Source: Ardenticatenaceae bacterium (GTDB taxonomy: Bacteria > Chloroflexota > Anaerolineae > Promineifilales > Promineifilaceae). Taken from it: 64,000 nt of DNA. How positions within the stretch are numbered: position 1 is the first letter of the stretch; each line of letters opens with the position of its first letter. A program made the translations under genes and the position numbers. The notes under the pieces were generated by a model. It had not been told where the DNA came from and did no database searches. It worked only from the letters and a program-made list of their open reading frames with translations. Positions 28,453 through 36,300 of this stretch are shown piece after piece. The stretch spans positions 1 to 64,000 of the forward strand of contig JASJCR010000013.1 of assembly GCA_030065875.1 (NCBI GenBank). Reading direction: 5' to 3'.

Positions 28453-30153
28453 TTACCACCAGGCCACTTCCGGCCGTTGCTGTTTACACAGGTTAGCAAG
28501 TTCTCTCAACCTCCCTCGCATTTCAAGATAACGGATTAAATTGATAGAGAATTCGAGTTTTTCATTACCTGCGATTAGATCAACATCGATGTCAAGCAAA
28601 AACGGCAATGATCGCATTTCTACAAATGAAAAATGTTTAACCAATCCCCGTTGCAGAACGCGACGATCAATTTCAACATGCTCAGGTAATTCCGATATAG
28701 GGGAAGTTTGGGATAAGGGAGAAATGGGCCGAGTATCTTCCGAACAATCCGGAAAATTCCCCTGGGCCAAAGCCGCAGCGGTTGCCGCTCCCCAAAAGAC
28801 ACATTGGCGGGCAACGACTGATAGATTGTTAAATTTAATTGCTCCCAAGAACGTGAGGAATAAACCATCATAATACTCTTGCCAATTTCCTATTTGGAAA
28901 AATTGGGCTTGAGCTGCGCGCCTCAACATCAAAGTTAAAGCAAATGGTGTTTCGAGACCAACTGACGATTTTGGATCACGGCTGTTTACCCAGGAACAAT
29001 GTAGCTGGTTCAAGTAGTCAAATATTACTTCGGGTTTGATTTCCTTGTCTTTTTGGGTATCGACAAATAAGGAAGTAAAGATACTCAGCTCAAGCATGAA
29101 AAAATCGCGCAAGATTTGATCCCGCCGGGATTTGCCAAAATCAATCACGTGAACGTTCCCACGTTTCGTTTCGACCATGATGTTGTTGAGATGGAGATCC
29201 CCATGAATAGAAGCTGTAAGGCTGTCGTATGAATTTTTGACGATCTTTTTGTAAAAGTGAATGGGATTGGGGAGTTCAGTTCCCGCTATGACAATTTGGT
29301 TTTCCTGAGCGAAATCAGCGGCTGTGCCAAAGATTTCAACTATTTTTTTTTGCAAGAACGTATCTCGGGTATCAGTGATCATCCCTAAAATGGGCATCTG
29401 TAAGGGAATGCCAATTTCATAACCATCAATATCAGGAGCATTGGTTAGATAAAACCGAAACCTTGGATTGCCTTTTGGGGAATTAAAAAGGACCCTTTGC
29501 GTAGCCAGGTCGATTTCTTCGGGCTCGAATCCAAATATCTGTACAATTTGACCCGCTTGCCAGTCCTGGAGGCGAAATGAACCTGGGGAAAGAAAATGAA
29601 CGTCCAAACCCTCTTCAGGTAGATATTGAATTGTGAGGTTGGCTGGTAAATATGAGTCAAAAAAATTTTTAAGATGAAGGTCGTTTTCGATTTGACTCTG
29701 GCCCCATAACGCTTGAAAGCTAGTTAACAGCCGCTCAAAGACATCTAAACATTCCTGAACGGTATGATTTTGAGCGTAATCTGAGAAGCTGCTAATCTCA
29801 TATACCCCATCACCCGCAAGGGAATACCACAAGCCAGCTAATTGGCTTCCTGGTGGATAAGTGGGCTCCTGGCGTATGCTGGCAACGTCAGGCATACGGT
29901 TTTTGATGTACTTCTCATAGCCCGCCATTTCCCGCTCTATTTCGTGTACGCTGGCAATCTTGACAACCGCCTCTAGCTCGGCTCCAGTGCTGTGTATGGG
30001 GCGTACTTTGTAGACAAAACTGCCACCTAGCCCTTCAGAAAATTCATGTAAAATGTTGACTCGCGTATATTTGGAAAACATTGCGCGCAGGACGCGTTTC
30101 ACCTTGTTGTCAAGCGGTTTGGAAAGACGGCTATCATCGATGGGGATGGTCAT
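28453..30153 (-). CDS. APH/kinase-fold protein resembling TCAD9 with an EAD-like C-terminus
   Basis: A 566-residue protein with an aminoglycoside-phosphotransferase-like fold: a glycine loop GLGGSFVYKV (41-50), a likely ATP lysine in AVVKIA (Lys65), a catalytic loop HGDLHLNN (317-324) and IDFGK (337-341). The N-terminal arrangement recalls 'ternary complex associated domain 9' proteins of NTP-dependent conflict systems as I remember them. The last 40 residues (SINLIRYLEMRGRLRELANL, then CKQQRPEVAW) resemble the death-like effector-associated domains of those systems. No MoxR, vWA or obvious effector gene is nearby, so it may be an orphan module or a different kind of regulator. A strong AAAGGAG lies 6 nt before the ATG, and it has its own terminator at 28.3 kb. 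Both domain assignments are from memory. Confidence 0.6.
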   Translation of the reverse strand: MTIPIDDSRLSKPLDNKVKRVLRAMFSKYTRVNILHEFSEGLGGSFVYKVRPIHSTGAELEAVVKIASVHEIEREMAGYEKYIKNRMPDVASIRQEPTYPPGSQLAGLWYSLAGDGVYEISSFSDYAQNHTVQECLDVFERLLTSFQALWGQSQIENDLHLKNFFDSYLPANLTIQYLPEEGLDVHFLSPGSFRLQDWQAGQIVQIFGFEPEEIDLATQRVLFNSPKGNPRFRFYLTNAPDIDGYEIGIPLQMPILGMITDTRDTFLQKKIVEIFGTAADFAQENQIVIAGTELPNPIHFYKKIVKNSYDSLTASIHGDLHLNNIMVETKRGNVHVIDFGKSRRDQILRDFFMLELSIFTSLFVDTQKDKEIKPEVIFDYLNQLHCSWVNSRDPKSSVGLETPFALTLMLRRAAQAQFFQIGNWQEYYDGLFLTFLGAIKFNNLSVVARQCVFWGAATAAALAQGNFPDCSEDTRPISPLSQTSPISELPEHVEIDRRVLQRGLVKHFSFVEMRSLPFLLDIDVDLIAGNEKLEFSINLIRYLEMRGRLRELANLCKQQRPEVAWW

Positions 30154-30393
30154 GCTAACTCCTTTGTGCTTGCCAAAAAAAACGAAAGCTTTGGTAATGG
30201 TGAAGGTTAACTGATATTTGCGCGGCCGTTATTAAAGCTAAAATCAAGCTCTACTGTCAAATTTTCGTAATTTGCTACGTTAATTGTAAAACGATTTTAT
30301 TAATGATGCACCCTGAAATCCAAGTAAATGTTGGCAATCAGCGAAAAAAGGGCTGATAATGCAGAAAGCCGCAAATTTTCTCCAAACAGTGTT

Positions 30394-30463
30394 GTCATTC
30401 CCGCGAAAGCGGGAATCCATTGCCCTGCCACCGATGGATCCCCGCCTTCGCAGGGATGACAGG
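30394..30463. repeat. TCATTCCCGCG inverted repeat
   Basis: Outer arms TGTCATTCCCGCG and CGCAGGGATGACA and inner arms GGGAATCCAT/ATGGATCCCC form a 70-bp imperfect palindrome. It resembles the REP/MITE-like elements widespread in many bacterial genomes. Confidence 0.8.
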
Positions 30464-30525
30464 CCTTTTTGAAGGATATCAGTATTTATTTGTAAATCCT
30501 CAATAATGCGGGACAACCCCTTAGC

Positions 30526-30566
30526 AGTCGGTTTTAATCGACGGGTATCGGTTTTAATCGACGGTA
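30526..30566. repeat. TTTTAATCGACGG tandem repeat
   Basis: Two copies of CGGTTTTAATCGACGG separated by GTAT. A matching copy in reverse orientation is at about 52322-52367 (CCGTCGATTAAAATCGATAC). Confidence 0.7.
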
Positions 30567-30633
30567 AGAGTAGTGGTTCGTGTGCTTTGCTTGTTGGGCT
30601 TATCGATTTCGCGGTACGCCCAGCGAATCTCTT

Positions 30634-31458
30634 TCAAGTATGAAAGTTCAGGATGACCCGTTTTTTTTCTTCAGCAACGCCCGTGACAAAGTAGCGGTAT
30701 AGGTGCAGCCACTGCTCGAGGGAGAGGTGGCTGGGCAGGGCCTCGCTGGGAAAGCGGCCGTCTTTGGCCAACCGTTTCCACTGATTGTGGGTAAAAACGT
30801 TTTTGTACCCGATTTTAAGGTTTTTTCGCCAGCGGCGAAAGCCATAGGTGACAAATTTGTAATACAGATCTTTATGATGAGGTTCGAGTTGGGGGCTGAC
30901 CCGTTTTTGCATGTGCAGCAGGGTTGCATCGACTCTGGGCACCGGCCGAAATTCAAAGCGATTGATGTTGGCCAGGTTTTCAAACGTAAACCACGGCTGA
31001 AAGAGAATTGAAGATTCGGTTGAGGCATTCTGGCCGATAAACTTGTCGGCCGCTTCCCGCTGCATGATGAAGTAGGCGTCGTGTGGCGGATGATTGGACC
31101 GCCACAGCTTGAGCATGATGGGGGCGGTAATATTGAACGGGATATTAGAGAAGATGTTGAACGGCTTGGTGGGCAAGCTCGTTTTCAGAAAATCCCCGTT
31201 TTTGATTTCCACGTTTGGTATTTTGGCGAGGGATTTGCGCAGGTTGGCGGCGAGCTGGTGATCTATTTCGATGGCCGTGACCCGGCCGGCCCTTTTGGCT
31301 ACTTCTCGGGTAATGATCCCTTCACCCGGTCCGATTTCCAGAACGAGATCTTCGGCCGAGAAACCAGCTTTGCCCACCAGCTGCCGCACCGTTTTGGCGT
31401 GGATCAGGAAGTTTTGGGCGAAATCTTTTTGCTGCCTGTTTTTTCTTGAATCGCTCAA
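30634..31458 (-). CDS. rRNA adenine dimethylase of the Erm/KsgA family
   Basis: A 274-residue S-adenosylmethionine-dependent methylase that dimethylates an rRNA adenine. Motifs: QNFLIHAKTV near the N-terminus, SAM site LEIGPGEGIITREVA, acidic EIDHQLA, GDFLKT, and catalytic motif IV FSNIPFNITAP. The NIPF form is closer to Erm (23S rRNA A2058) than to KsgA, whose motif is usually NLPY; an Erm-type macrolide-resistance enzyme is therefore possible but not proven. I chose the TTG at 31458 because AGGAGGT lies 5-7 nt upstream; a GTG at 31464 would overlap that site. The gene stands alone between repeat-rich spacers. No leader peptide of the inducible-erm kind was recognised. Confidence 0.75.
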   Translation of the reverse strand: MSDSRKNRQQKDFAQNFLIHAKTVRQLVGKAGFSAEDLVLEIGPGEGIITREVAKRAGRVTAIEIDHQLAANLRKSLAKIPNVEIKNGDFLKTSLPTKPFNIFSNIPFNITAPIMLKLWRSNHPPHDAYFIMQREAADKFIGQNASTESSILFQPWFTFENLANINRFEFRPVPRVDATLLHMQKRVSPQLEPHHKDLYYKFVTYGFRRWRKNLKIGYKNVFTHNQWKRLAKDGRFPSEALPSHLSLEQWLHLYRYFVTGVAEEKKRVILNFHT

Positions 31459-31464
31459 CCACAC

Positions 31465-31939
31465 CTCCTGTTTTCAGACCAACAAAGCTCCCCTCCCGAT
31501 TCGGGAGGGAGTTAGGGGGCGGGTATGTTGACCGTCAAAATACCCCTCCCCGACGCGGTTCAAGGGCTATCCATTCTAACTAAAAAACCCATTGTCTCAT
31601 ACCGGTTCAGGGACTGCTTTTACGCCACATCGCCATTTTGTAGGGCCGCAGCATGCTGCGGCCCTACGGCGCAAGATGCATCCACCACGTCCTATCCGAT
31701 TATAACCTTGAACCTACACGCCCCTGAGCCGAGCGAAGGATCCCGTCCACTCACATGCAGGTGAAGGTGGCTAAGAATGGGCTTGTAACACTCCAAATCG
31801 GGTCTTCTCTTACTGAAGCTTGGTGAGATTCTTTACTCCGCTGCGCTCCGTTCTGAATGACAGGCGATTTTCAGCTTACCTCCCCGCCCCTGAGCCGAGG
31901 AGGGGAGCATGTCAGTGTGTTTATATAAAGCTTACTTTA
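31465..31939. repeat. Repeat-rich intergenic region
   Basis: About 475 bp made largely of dispersed elements. They are a CTCCCGATTCGGGAG palindrome (about 31493-31510), the TGTAGGG palindrome with core GGCCGCAGCATGCTGCGGCC (31644-31663), two copies of CGCCCCTGAGCCGAG (about 31719 and 31885), and an ACTCCGCTGCGCTCCG unit followed by TTCTGAATGACAGGC (about 31833-31866). The last is matched in inverse orientation at 60083-60120. Short frames here translate repeats only. Confidence 0.7.
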
Positions 31940-32782
31940 TCAAACCCAGCGCAGTTTGTCAGGGTTGCGCATAAAGTAGATATTGTTGATTTTTTCCCCT
32001 TCAAGGTCGAGAACCATGGCTGTAATTGGCTTCTCGTTTTGCCAGACCACCATGCCCAGCCGGCCGTTGAGCCGCTTGAATTCCAGCCGGACATCGGCCG
32101 GAGCCAGGCGAACCAGACCCAGCATAAAGCGGGCCGCCTTGTCGACCCCATAGACCGGATGACGAGCGGCTGGAACTTTGCCCCCGCTGTCAGACCACAC
32201 GGTAATCTCATCAGAAAGAAGCCCCACGAGGTCGTTGAGATTGCCCGATTGGCAGGTGGCGATAAATTGATAAAACAGGCGGTCGTGGGTCTCTTCCGGG
32301 GTTGAAAAGCGATTCGATCCGCTTTTTAAATGCCCTTTGGCCCGGCTAAAGATTTGCCGGCAGTTTGTGGCGGTGCGTTCGACTACCTTACCAATCGTTT
32401 CATATTCAAAGCCAAACGCCTCGCGGAGCAAAAATACCGCTCGTTCTACCGGAGAGAGGGTTTCGAGCAGAACGAGCAGGGCATAAGAAAGGGTTTCGTG
32501 GCGCAGGTAAGGGGCATCGGCCGGCTCCATTACCACTGGTGTGGGCAGCCAGGGACCGGTATAGGTTTCGCGCTGTTTTTGCAGGACGCGCAGCCGGTCG
32601 ATGCATAACCGGGTGACCACGGTAGTGAGCCAGCCGCGGGGGTTATCGATGCGAGTTTGGTCCGCCTCATGCCAGCGGATAAACGCTTCCTGCACCATGT
32701 CCTCTGCCTCAGGGACTTCACCCAACATGCGATAGGCGATGGCCATCAGGCGCGGCCGGAATTCTTCAAATAAATCATCCAT
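31940..32782 (-). CDS. ECF41-type RNA polymerase sigma factor (SigJ-like)
   Basis: A 280-residue sigma factor: sigma-2 region (EEFRPRLMAIAYRMLGEVPEAEDMVQEAFIRW), the ECF41 linker signature GPWLPTPV, a sigma-4 region (LSPVERAVFLLREAFGFEYETI), and a C-terminal NTF2/SnoaL-like extension (about 185-280) with the SGGKVPAARHPVYG motif of the family. ECF41 factors have no classical anti-sigma factor; the C-terminal extension regulates them. They are usually encoded next to a target such as a carboxymuconolactone decarboxylase, oxidoreductase or epimerase. Here the upstream oxidoreductase overlaps the sigma gene by 8 nt, which fits that rule and suggests autoregulation of the pair. Confidence 0.93.
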   Translation of the reverse strand: MDDLFEEFRPRLMAIAYRMLGEVPEAEDMVQEAFIRWHEADQTRIDNPRGWLTTVVTRLCIDRLRVLQKQRETYTGPWLPTPVVMEPADAPYLRHETLSYALLVLLETLSPVERAVFLLREAFGFEYETIGKVVERTATNCRQIFSRAKGHLKSGSNRFSTPEETHDRLFYQFIATCQSGNLNDLVGLLSDEITVWSDSGGKVPAARHPVYGVDKAARFMLGLVRLAPADVRLEFKRLNGRLGMVVWQNEKPITAMVLDLEGEKINNIYFMRNPDKLRWV

Positions 32783-34043
32783 GATGGCTTATGATCATAG
32801 CGACATCGCGGGCGCTGGCCAAGCTAGTATCGGCCAGCATCCCTTCTGCATCAACCCAGTCGCCAATGACGTACACGTTTGGTGAATCTTCAATGACGAT
32901 AGACGGCCGCGGTCGGGCCGCTTCAACCAGGGCATGGGTGACGGTCATGCGCGGCAGAAAATCACACAGCACCGCCTCCTGGCGCCAGCCCGGCTGCAGC
33001 TGATCGAGCGCCTGTTCCATAAAGGCTCGGTGCTCTTCAGGAGAACGGTGGTCGTCCGGAGCGATGTAAACGGCCGTGTGAACGAGGGTGTGGCCGGCCG
33101 GAGCCAGCCTGGCCGATTTAGAGTGCACCACGTGATAGTATGACAAGCCAACCCCCAACCCGAGCTGGATGTCGGGGTTGGGCAGGCGGCGCAAACCAAC
33201 CGTCAGGCAGGCCGCCTGGATGGGACGTAGCCGGTCGACCACCTGGGCCAGGGATTCACTTGCCGGGAGCAGATCAACGGCTGCGGCCGGTGGGATAGCC
33301 AGCACCACGTGGCGGGCAAAAACCGCTTTTTCCCGGGCAAACTCGATTTTGTAGCCATCGGTTGACTCTTTGAAAATCGCCGTAGCCCGAGCCTGGGTCA
33401 TCATTGGGATACCTGCGGCCGCCGCTTTTTGACGCAGGTCTGATACCAGCTGCCCCCAGCCGCGGTCGAGATAAAGCACATTCGAAGTCAGAGCCAGCTT
33501 GACTTGAGCCAGGGTGGCCCCGGCGCTCATGCGGTCCGGGTCGTTGGCATAGGTGGTCAGGCGGCTGGTTGTTTCAAACAGGACGCGGAGGCGGTGATCG
33601 GAGATGTTTTGATCGAGCCACTGTCGCCAGGTCATCTGGTTTAGGCGCGCCGATGGTTCATGACGCACCATTTTTAGCAGCCCCTGCAGATACCCCAGCC
33701 GCCGGCCGCGCAGCATTTTACTTCTAAAAAATGCGCCGGGGGTCAGCGGCAGATGATCGAGGCCGGACCCGGTTAGGGCGGTTGGGGATTTGCCGAAGCC
33801 CGGTGTTTTCCCCTGGGGTTGAATGCCCAAGCCATTGAGTACCTTCATCCCTGCTCCGCCGCGGTAGAGGGCGTGTGGACCTAAGTTGAGGTAATACCCA
33901 TCTTTTTGCCGAGTGTGGGCCCGGCCGCCGAGGTGCTGTGATTTTTCAAAAACTGCGACCTGCTGACCCTGTTTTTGCAGTAGCAGCGCGGCCGAAAGTC
34001 CGGCCAGCCCACCCCCGATGATAACGGTGTCGAAATTGTTCAT
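32775..34043 (-). CDS. FAD-dependent amine-oxidase/phytoene-desaturase-like oxidoreductase
   Basis: A 422-residue flavoprotein. The N-terminal FAD-binding motif is TVIIGGGLAGLSAALLLQKQG, followed by VAVFEKSQHLGGRAHT, and the C-terminal second FAD contact is VYVIGDWVDAEGMLADTSLAS. This layout fits the NAD(P)-binding Rossmann/amine oxidase family (protoporphyrinogen oxidase, carotenoid desaturase and similar). The substrate is unknown. I chose the ATG at 34043 because AAGGAGG is 5 nt upstream; a start seven codons earlier would have no site. It is the first gene of a two-gene operon with the ECF41 sigma factor, and therefore the likely target of that factor. Confidence 0.85.
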   Translation of the reverse strand: MNNFDTVIIGGGLAGLSAALLLQKQGQQVAVFEKSQHLGGRAHTRQKDGYYLNLGPHALYRGGAGMKVLNGLGIQPQGKTPGFGKSPTALTGSGLDHLPLTPGAFFRSKMLRGRRLGYLQGLLKMVRHEPSARLNQMTWRQWLDQNISDHRLRVLFETTSRLTTYANDPDRMSAGATLAQVKLALTSNVLYLDRGWGQLVSDLRQKAAAAGIPMMTQARATAIFKESTDGYKIEFAREKAVFARHVVLAIPPAAAVDLLPASESLAQVVDRLRPIQAACLTVGLRRLPNPDIQLGLGVGLSYYHVVHSKSARLAPAGHTLVHTAVYIAPDDHRSPEEHRAFMEQALDQLQPGWRQEAVLCDFLPRMTVTHALVEAARPRPSIVIEDSPNVYVIGDWVDAEGMLADTSLASARDVAMIISHHG

Positions 34044-34061
34044 GAGAACCTCCTTATGAGA

Positions 34062-34250
34062 CAACAGACTTCAGACCCCCGACTACAGCAGCGCTGGTTT
34101 TCTGATATCTGAAGTCCGAGGTCTGTAGTCTTTATATGGTTGACGAACGAGGTTCCGATTTTGTGACATCAGAAGACAACAGACGACAGACCTCAGACCG
34201 CAGAGGGTTGGTTCTCTGAAGTCTGTGGTCTGTTGTCTGTCGTCTTTTCA
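34062..34250. repeat. Two GTCTGAA-class heptad hairpins
   Basis: 34062-34132 has CAGACTTCAGACCCC units facing GAAGTCCGAGGTCTGTAGTC. 34165-34248 has ACAACAGACGACAGACCTCA facing TGAAGTCTGTGGTCTGTTGT. Each pair can fold into a long stem. The MerR gene's last codons and TGA stop lie inside the second hairpin. Confidence 0.85.
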
Positions 34251-34612
34251 CACTTATTGAGCGCCTCACACCGACACATCTGCCATTCCTTCAGGGAATT
34301 TTTCATCCGTTCGATTTGGGCGATTTGCCGATTAAGCTCTGTGATTTTGGCGTCGATCAAGGTTTTGGTGTGAGGAGAAGGAGGTTGGTCCAACCGCTGA
34401 TTTTGAACGAGTTGCTGACATTCAGAGATTGTCAGCCCATTTTTGCGGCCGTTTTGAATCAAATTTAGGTGCAGTATAACCACTTCTGTGTATTGTCGAC
34501 GGCCGTTGACGCGTTTTGGCTGGGGTAAGAGCCCCACCTGTTCATAATAGCGAATGGCGGAGGTGCGCAGGCCGGTCATGCGACCGATTTCACCGATTGA
34601 GAAAAGCTGCAT
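34193..34612 (-). CDS. MerR-family transcriptional regulator
   Basis: A 139-residue regulator with an N-terminal MerR winged helix (FSIGEIGRMTGLRTSAIRYYEQVGLLPQPKRVNGRRQY) and a dimerising coiled coil ending near residue 115. It then has a cysteine cluster MCRCEALNKC, which could ligate a metal or sense thiol stress. The last 15 or so residues are encoded by a GTCTG heptad array, an unusual C-terminal extension. I chose the ATG at 34612 with GGAAAG upstream; the ATG at 34639 would overlap the candidate operator. It is divergent from the cysteine-containing protein at 34692, which is probably its target. Confidence 0.88.
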   Translation of the reverse strand: MQLFSIGEIGRMTGLRTSAIRYYEQVGLLPQPKRVNGRRQYTEVVILHLNLIQNGRKNGLTISECQQLVQNQRLDQPPSPHTKTLIDAKITELNRQIAQIERMKNSLKEWQMCRCEALNKCEKTTDNRPQTSENQPSAV

Positions 34613-34621
34613 ATCTTCTTT

Positions 34622-34656
34622 CCTTGACTTCAAGTGCACTTTAAATGGTACCGTTT
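34622..34656 (+). promoter_or_regulatory. MerR-type promoter/operator between the divergent pair
   Basis: TTGACT (34624-34629) and a TACCGT -10-like element (34649-34654) are 19 nt apart, the over-long spacer typical of MerR-controlled promoters. The spacer is centred on the perfect palindrome AAGTGCACTT. It would drive the gene at 34692 and is expected to be twisted into activity by the adjacent MerR protein. Confidence 0.6.
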
Positions 34657-34691
34657 TGGTTATCGATTATGAAATAAAGGAGTAGGATTTC

Positions 34692-35030
34692 ATGAAACAA
34701 CAATTGATCTGTGATGTCAATGCGATTCAACTGGCCGAACGGGCGTCCCATCAAGCCTTGACGGATCGTCTGTTTCAGGACGAAGTGCGAGAAGTAAGGG
34801 AAGTAGGAGATGGTTATGGTTTCCAATTTTCAGAATCGTTATTTGAAGACCTGTGTCTTTACGTTAAAAATGAACGCCTTTGCTGCCCATTTTTTCATTT
34901 TGAAATTGTGGTGAACGCTGCCCGAGGACCCATTTGGCTCAATTTGCGGGGACCGGATGGGATTAAAGCGTTCATCGCTCAGGAGCTAAATTTAGCCGAA
35001 CAGCATGAGAGAGATGAAGATTGGCAATAA
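34692..35030 (+). CDS. Small conserved cysteine protein next to merR
   Basis: A 112-residue soluble protein. The conserved-looking core is VKNERLCCPFFHFEIVV, followed by GPIWLNLRGPDGIKAFI; the adjacent Cys-Cys pair could bind a metal or react with thiols. I recall similar small proteins beside merR-type genes in other bacteria but cannot give a function. It has a good ribosome-binding site (AAAGGAG, 10 nt before the ATG) and is preceded by a MerR-type promoter. It converges on the beta-lactamase-like gene, with a GGGTGAT heptad array in the 45-bp gap. Confidence 0.75.
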   Translation: MKQQLICDVNAIQLAERASHQALTDRLFQDEVREVREVGDGYGFQFSESLFEDLCLYVKNERLCCPFFHFEIVVNAARGPIWLNLRGPDGIKAFIAQELNLAEQHERDEDWQ

Positions 35031-35046
35031 TCCGGTCCTTCATTGA

Positions 35047-35097
35047 CTTGGTTGCTACCTATCACCCAACACCTATCACCCATCACCCAATACCCAC
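35047..35097. repeat. GGGTGAT heptad array (on the minus strand)
   Basis: Heptamers ATCACCC, AACACCT and ATACCCA. On the minus strand they encode the last residues WVLGDG and the TGA stop of the serine hydrolase gene. Confidence 0.85.
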
Positions 35098-36089
35098 TCC
35101 GCCACCTGCATCGCGATATCGTGTGGCATATCAACGCTGCCCTGATTGTAAAGCGTGATGATCGTGTATTTCTCATCCGGGTAATGGGCCAGGGAGGAAG
35201 TAAACCCAAGGATATTGCCGTTGTGGCCCAAAAATTGACGGTTGTTAAACGTGACCTTATACCAGCCCAGGCACATCACAAAGTTAAGCTGCTTCTCGTT
35301 GCCGGATTTTGAGGGGTGGGGGGTCCACATCAGCCGGCGATTTTTTTTACTGAGCAGCTGGTCGCTGTAAAAAGAGCGTTCCCAGCGGACCAGATCGGCA
35401 ACAGAGGAGAGCAAGACGCCGGCCGAGAAGGTGCCGGAGGTGCTGTAATACGCTTTGTTCTTAAGTTCGCCATTTTCCAATGAGTAACCGGCCGCCCGGT
35501 TTTTGACGATGGCATACGGATCATTGACGCGGGTACTGTGCATGCGCAGCGGATTAAAAATCCGGTTTTTGAGCACTTCTCCATATGTTTGACCGGTTAC
35601 ATTTTCAAGAAGTAGTCCTAGCAGATAGTATCCGGTATTGTCATAGCTGTGTTTTTCTCCCGGATCAAAGAGGAGAGGTAGGTCGGCCACGAGGTCGAGA
35701 ATCGCCTGGCGGGAAATATCGAGGCGGGTGGTTTCCCAATATTCCGGCACTTCGGTATAGCTTTTGATACCGGACTGGTGGGCCAGGATGTGGCGGATGG
35801 TAATCGGCTGCCAATGGTTGGGTAAATCGGCCAGATAGCGGCCGATGGGATCCTCAAGGGCGATTTTGCCGTCCTGAACGAGCTGCAGCACGGCCGTGGC
35901 CGTAAACATTTTGGTCAGCGAGGCGATTTCAAATACCGTGTCCTCGGTAACCGGGAGATCATGTTCTAAATTCGCATAGCCATAACCCTTGACGAGCCGT
36001 GATTCTCCCCAATGGATAACCGCCAGGGCCAGACCGGGAACGTGATGTTTTTCCATTGCTTGGTTAATGAGTTGATCGATTGGAATCAT
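35076..36089 (-). CDS. Serine beta-lactamase-like / class C penicillin-binding-type hydrolase
   Basis: A 337-residue serine hydrolase of the beta-lactamase family (EstB / AmpC-like). The nucleophile motif SLTK is in EIASLTKMFTATAVLQLV (about residue 53), and the second motif is YDNTGYYLLG. The third motif is less clear; HNGNILGF near the end is the likely equivalent of KTG. Family members are esterases, D-aminopeptidases or beta-lactamases, so the substrate is open. There is no signal peptide. Heptad arrays flank it on both sides: the C-terminus and stop are within the GGGTGAT array, and the start at 36089 has no Shine-Dalgarno and lies about 18 nt from another array. Confidence 0.87.
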   Translation of the reverse strand: MIPIDQLINQAMEKHHVPGLALAVIHWGESRLVKGYGYANLEHDLPVTEDTVFEIASLTKMFTATAVLQLVQDGKIALEDPIGRYLADLPNHWQPITIRHILAHQSGIKSYTEVPEYWETTRLDISRQAILDLVADLPLLFDPGEKHSYDNTGYYLLGLLLENVTGQTYGEVLKNRIFNPLRMHSTRVNDPYAIVKNRAAGYSLENGELKNKAYYSTSGTFSAGVLLSSVADLVRWERSFYSDQLLSKKNRRLMWTPHPSKSGNEKQLNFVMCLGWYKVTFNNRQFLGHNGNILGFTSSLAHYPDEKYTIITLYNQGSVDMPHDIAMQVAEWVLGDG

Positions 36090-36104
36090 GGGTTTATTGT
36101 ACCT

Positions 36105-36152
36105 CGGGATGGGTGATGGGTGATGGGTGATGGGTGTTGGGTGTTAGTTAGT
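36105..36152. repeat. GGGTGAT heptad array
   Basis: Tandem GGGTGAT units with GGGTGTT variants. With the array at 35047-35097 it brackets the beta-lactamase-like gene in inverted orientation. Confidence 0.85.
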
Positions 36153-36300
36153 GGGTGATCTATTCGTGGGGAAGGGAAGGCAGCAACATAGATTAAAATT
36201 ACCCAACAGTCAACAGATAACCATCAAAGAATCACGATTATCGGGTAAAATCAGCAACCATCCGCGAGACCCGCGGCAAAAAAAAGAAAAAGAGGAAAAA

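Larger units (their letters stand above)
30154..30633. other. Intergenic region with two dispersed repeat types
   Basis: About 480 bp containing the TCATTCCCGCG repeat (30394-30463) and the TTTTAATCGACGG repeat (30526-30566), listed separately. A 78-codon frame here is produced by the repeat and is not supported as a gene. The upstream promoter of the kinase-like gene probably lies at 30160-30300; no clear -10/-35 pair was chosen. Confidence 0.6.

Noticed and set aside
30280..30516. 78-codon minus-strand frame
   Set aside because: Translates the TCATTCCCGCG repeat; no ribosome-binding site.
36151..36300. N-terminal extension of ferritin
   Set aside because: It includes an A-rich leader and ribosome-binding site; ferritin homology begins at the ATG at 36301.
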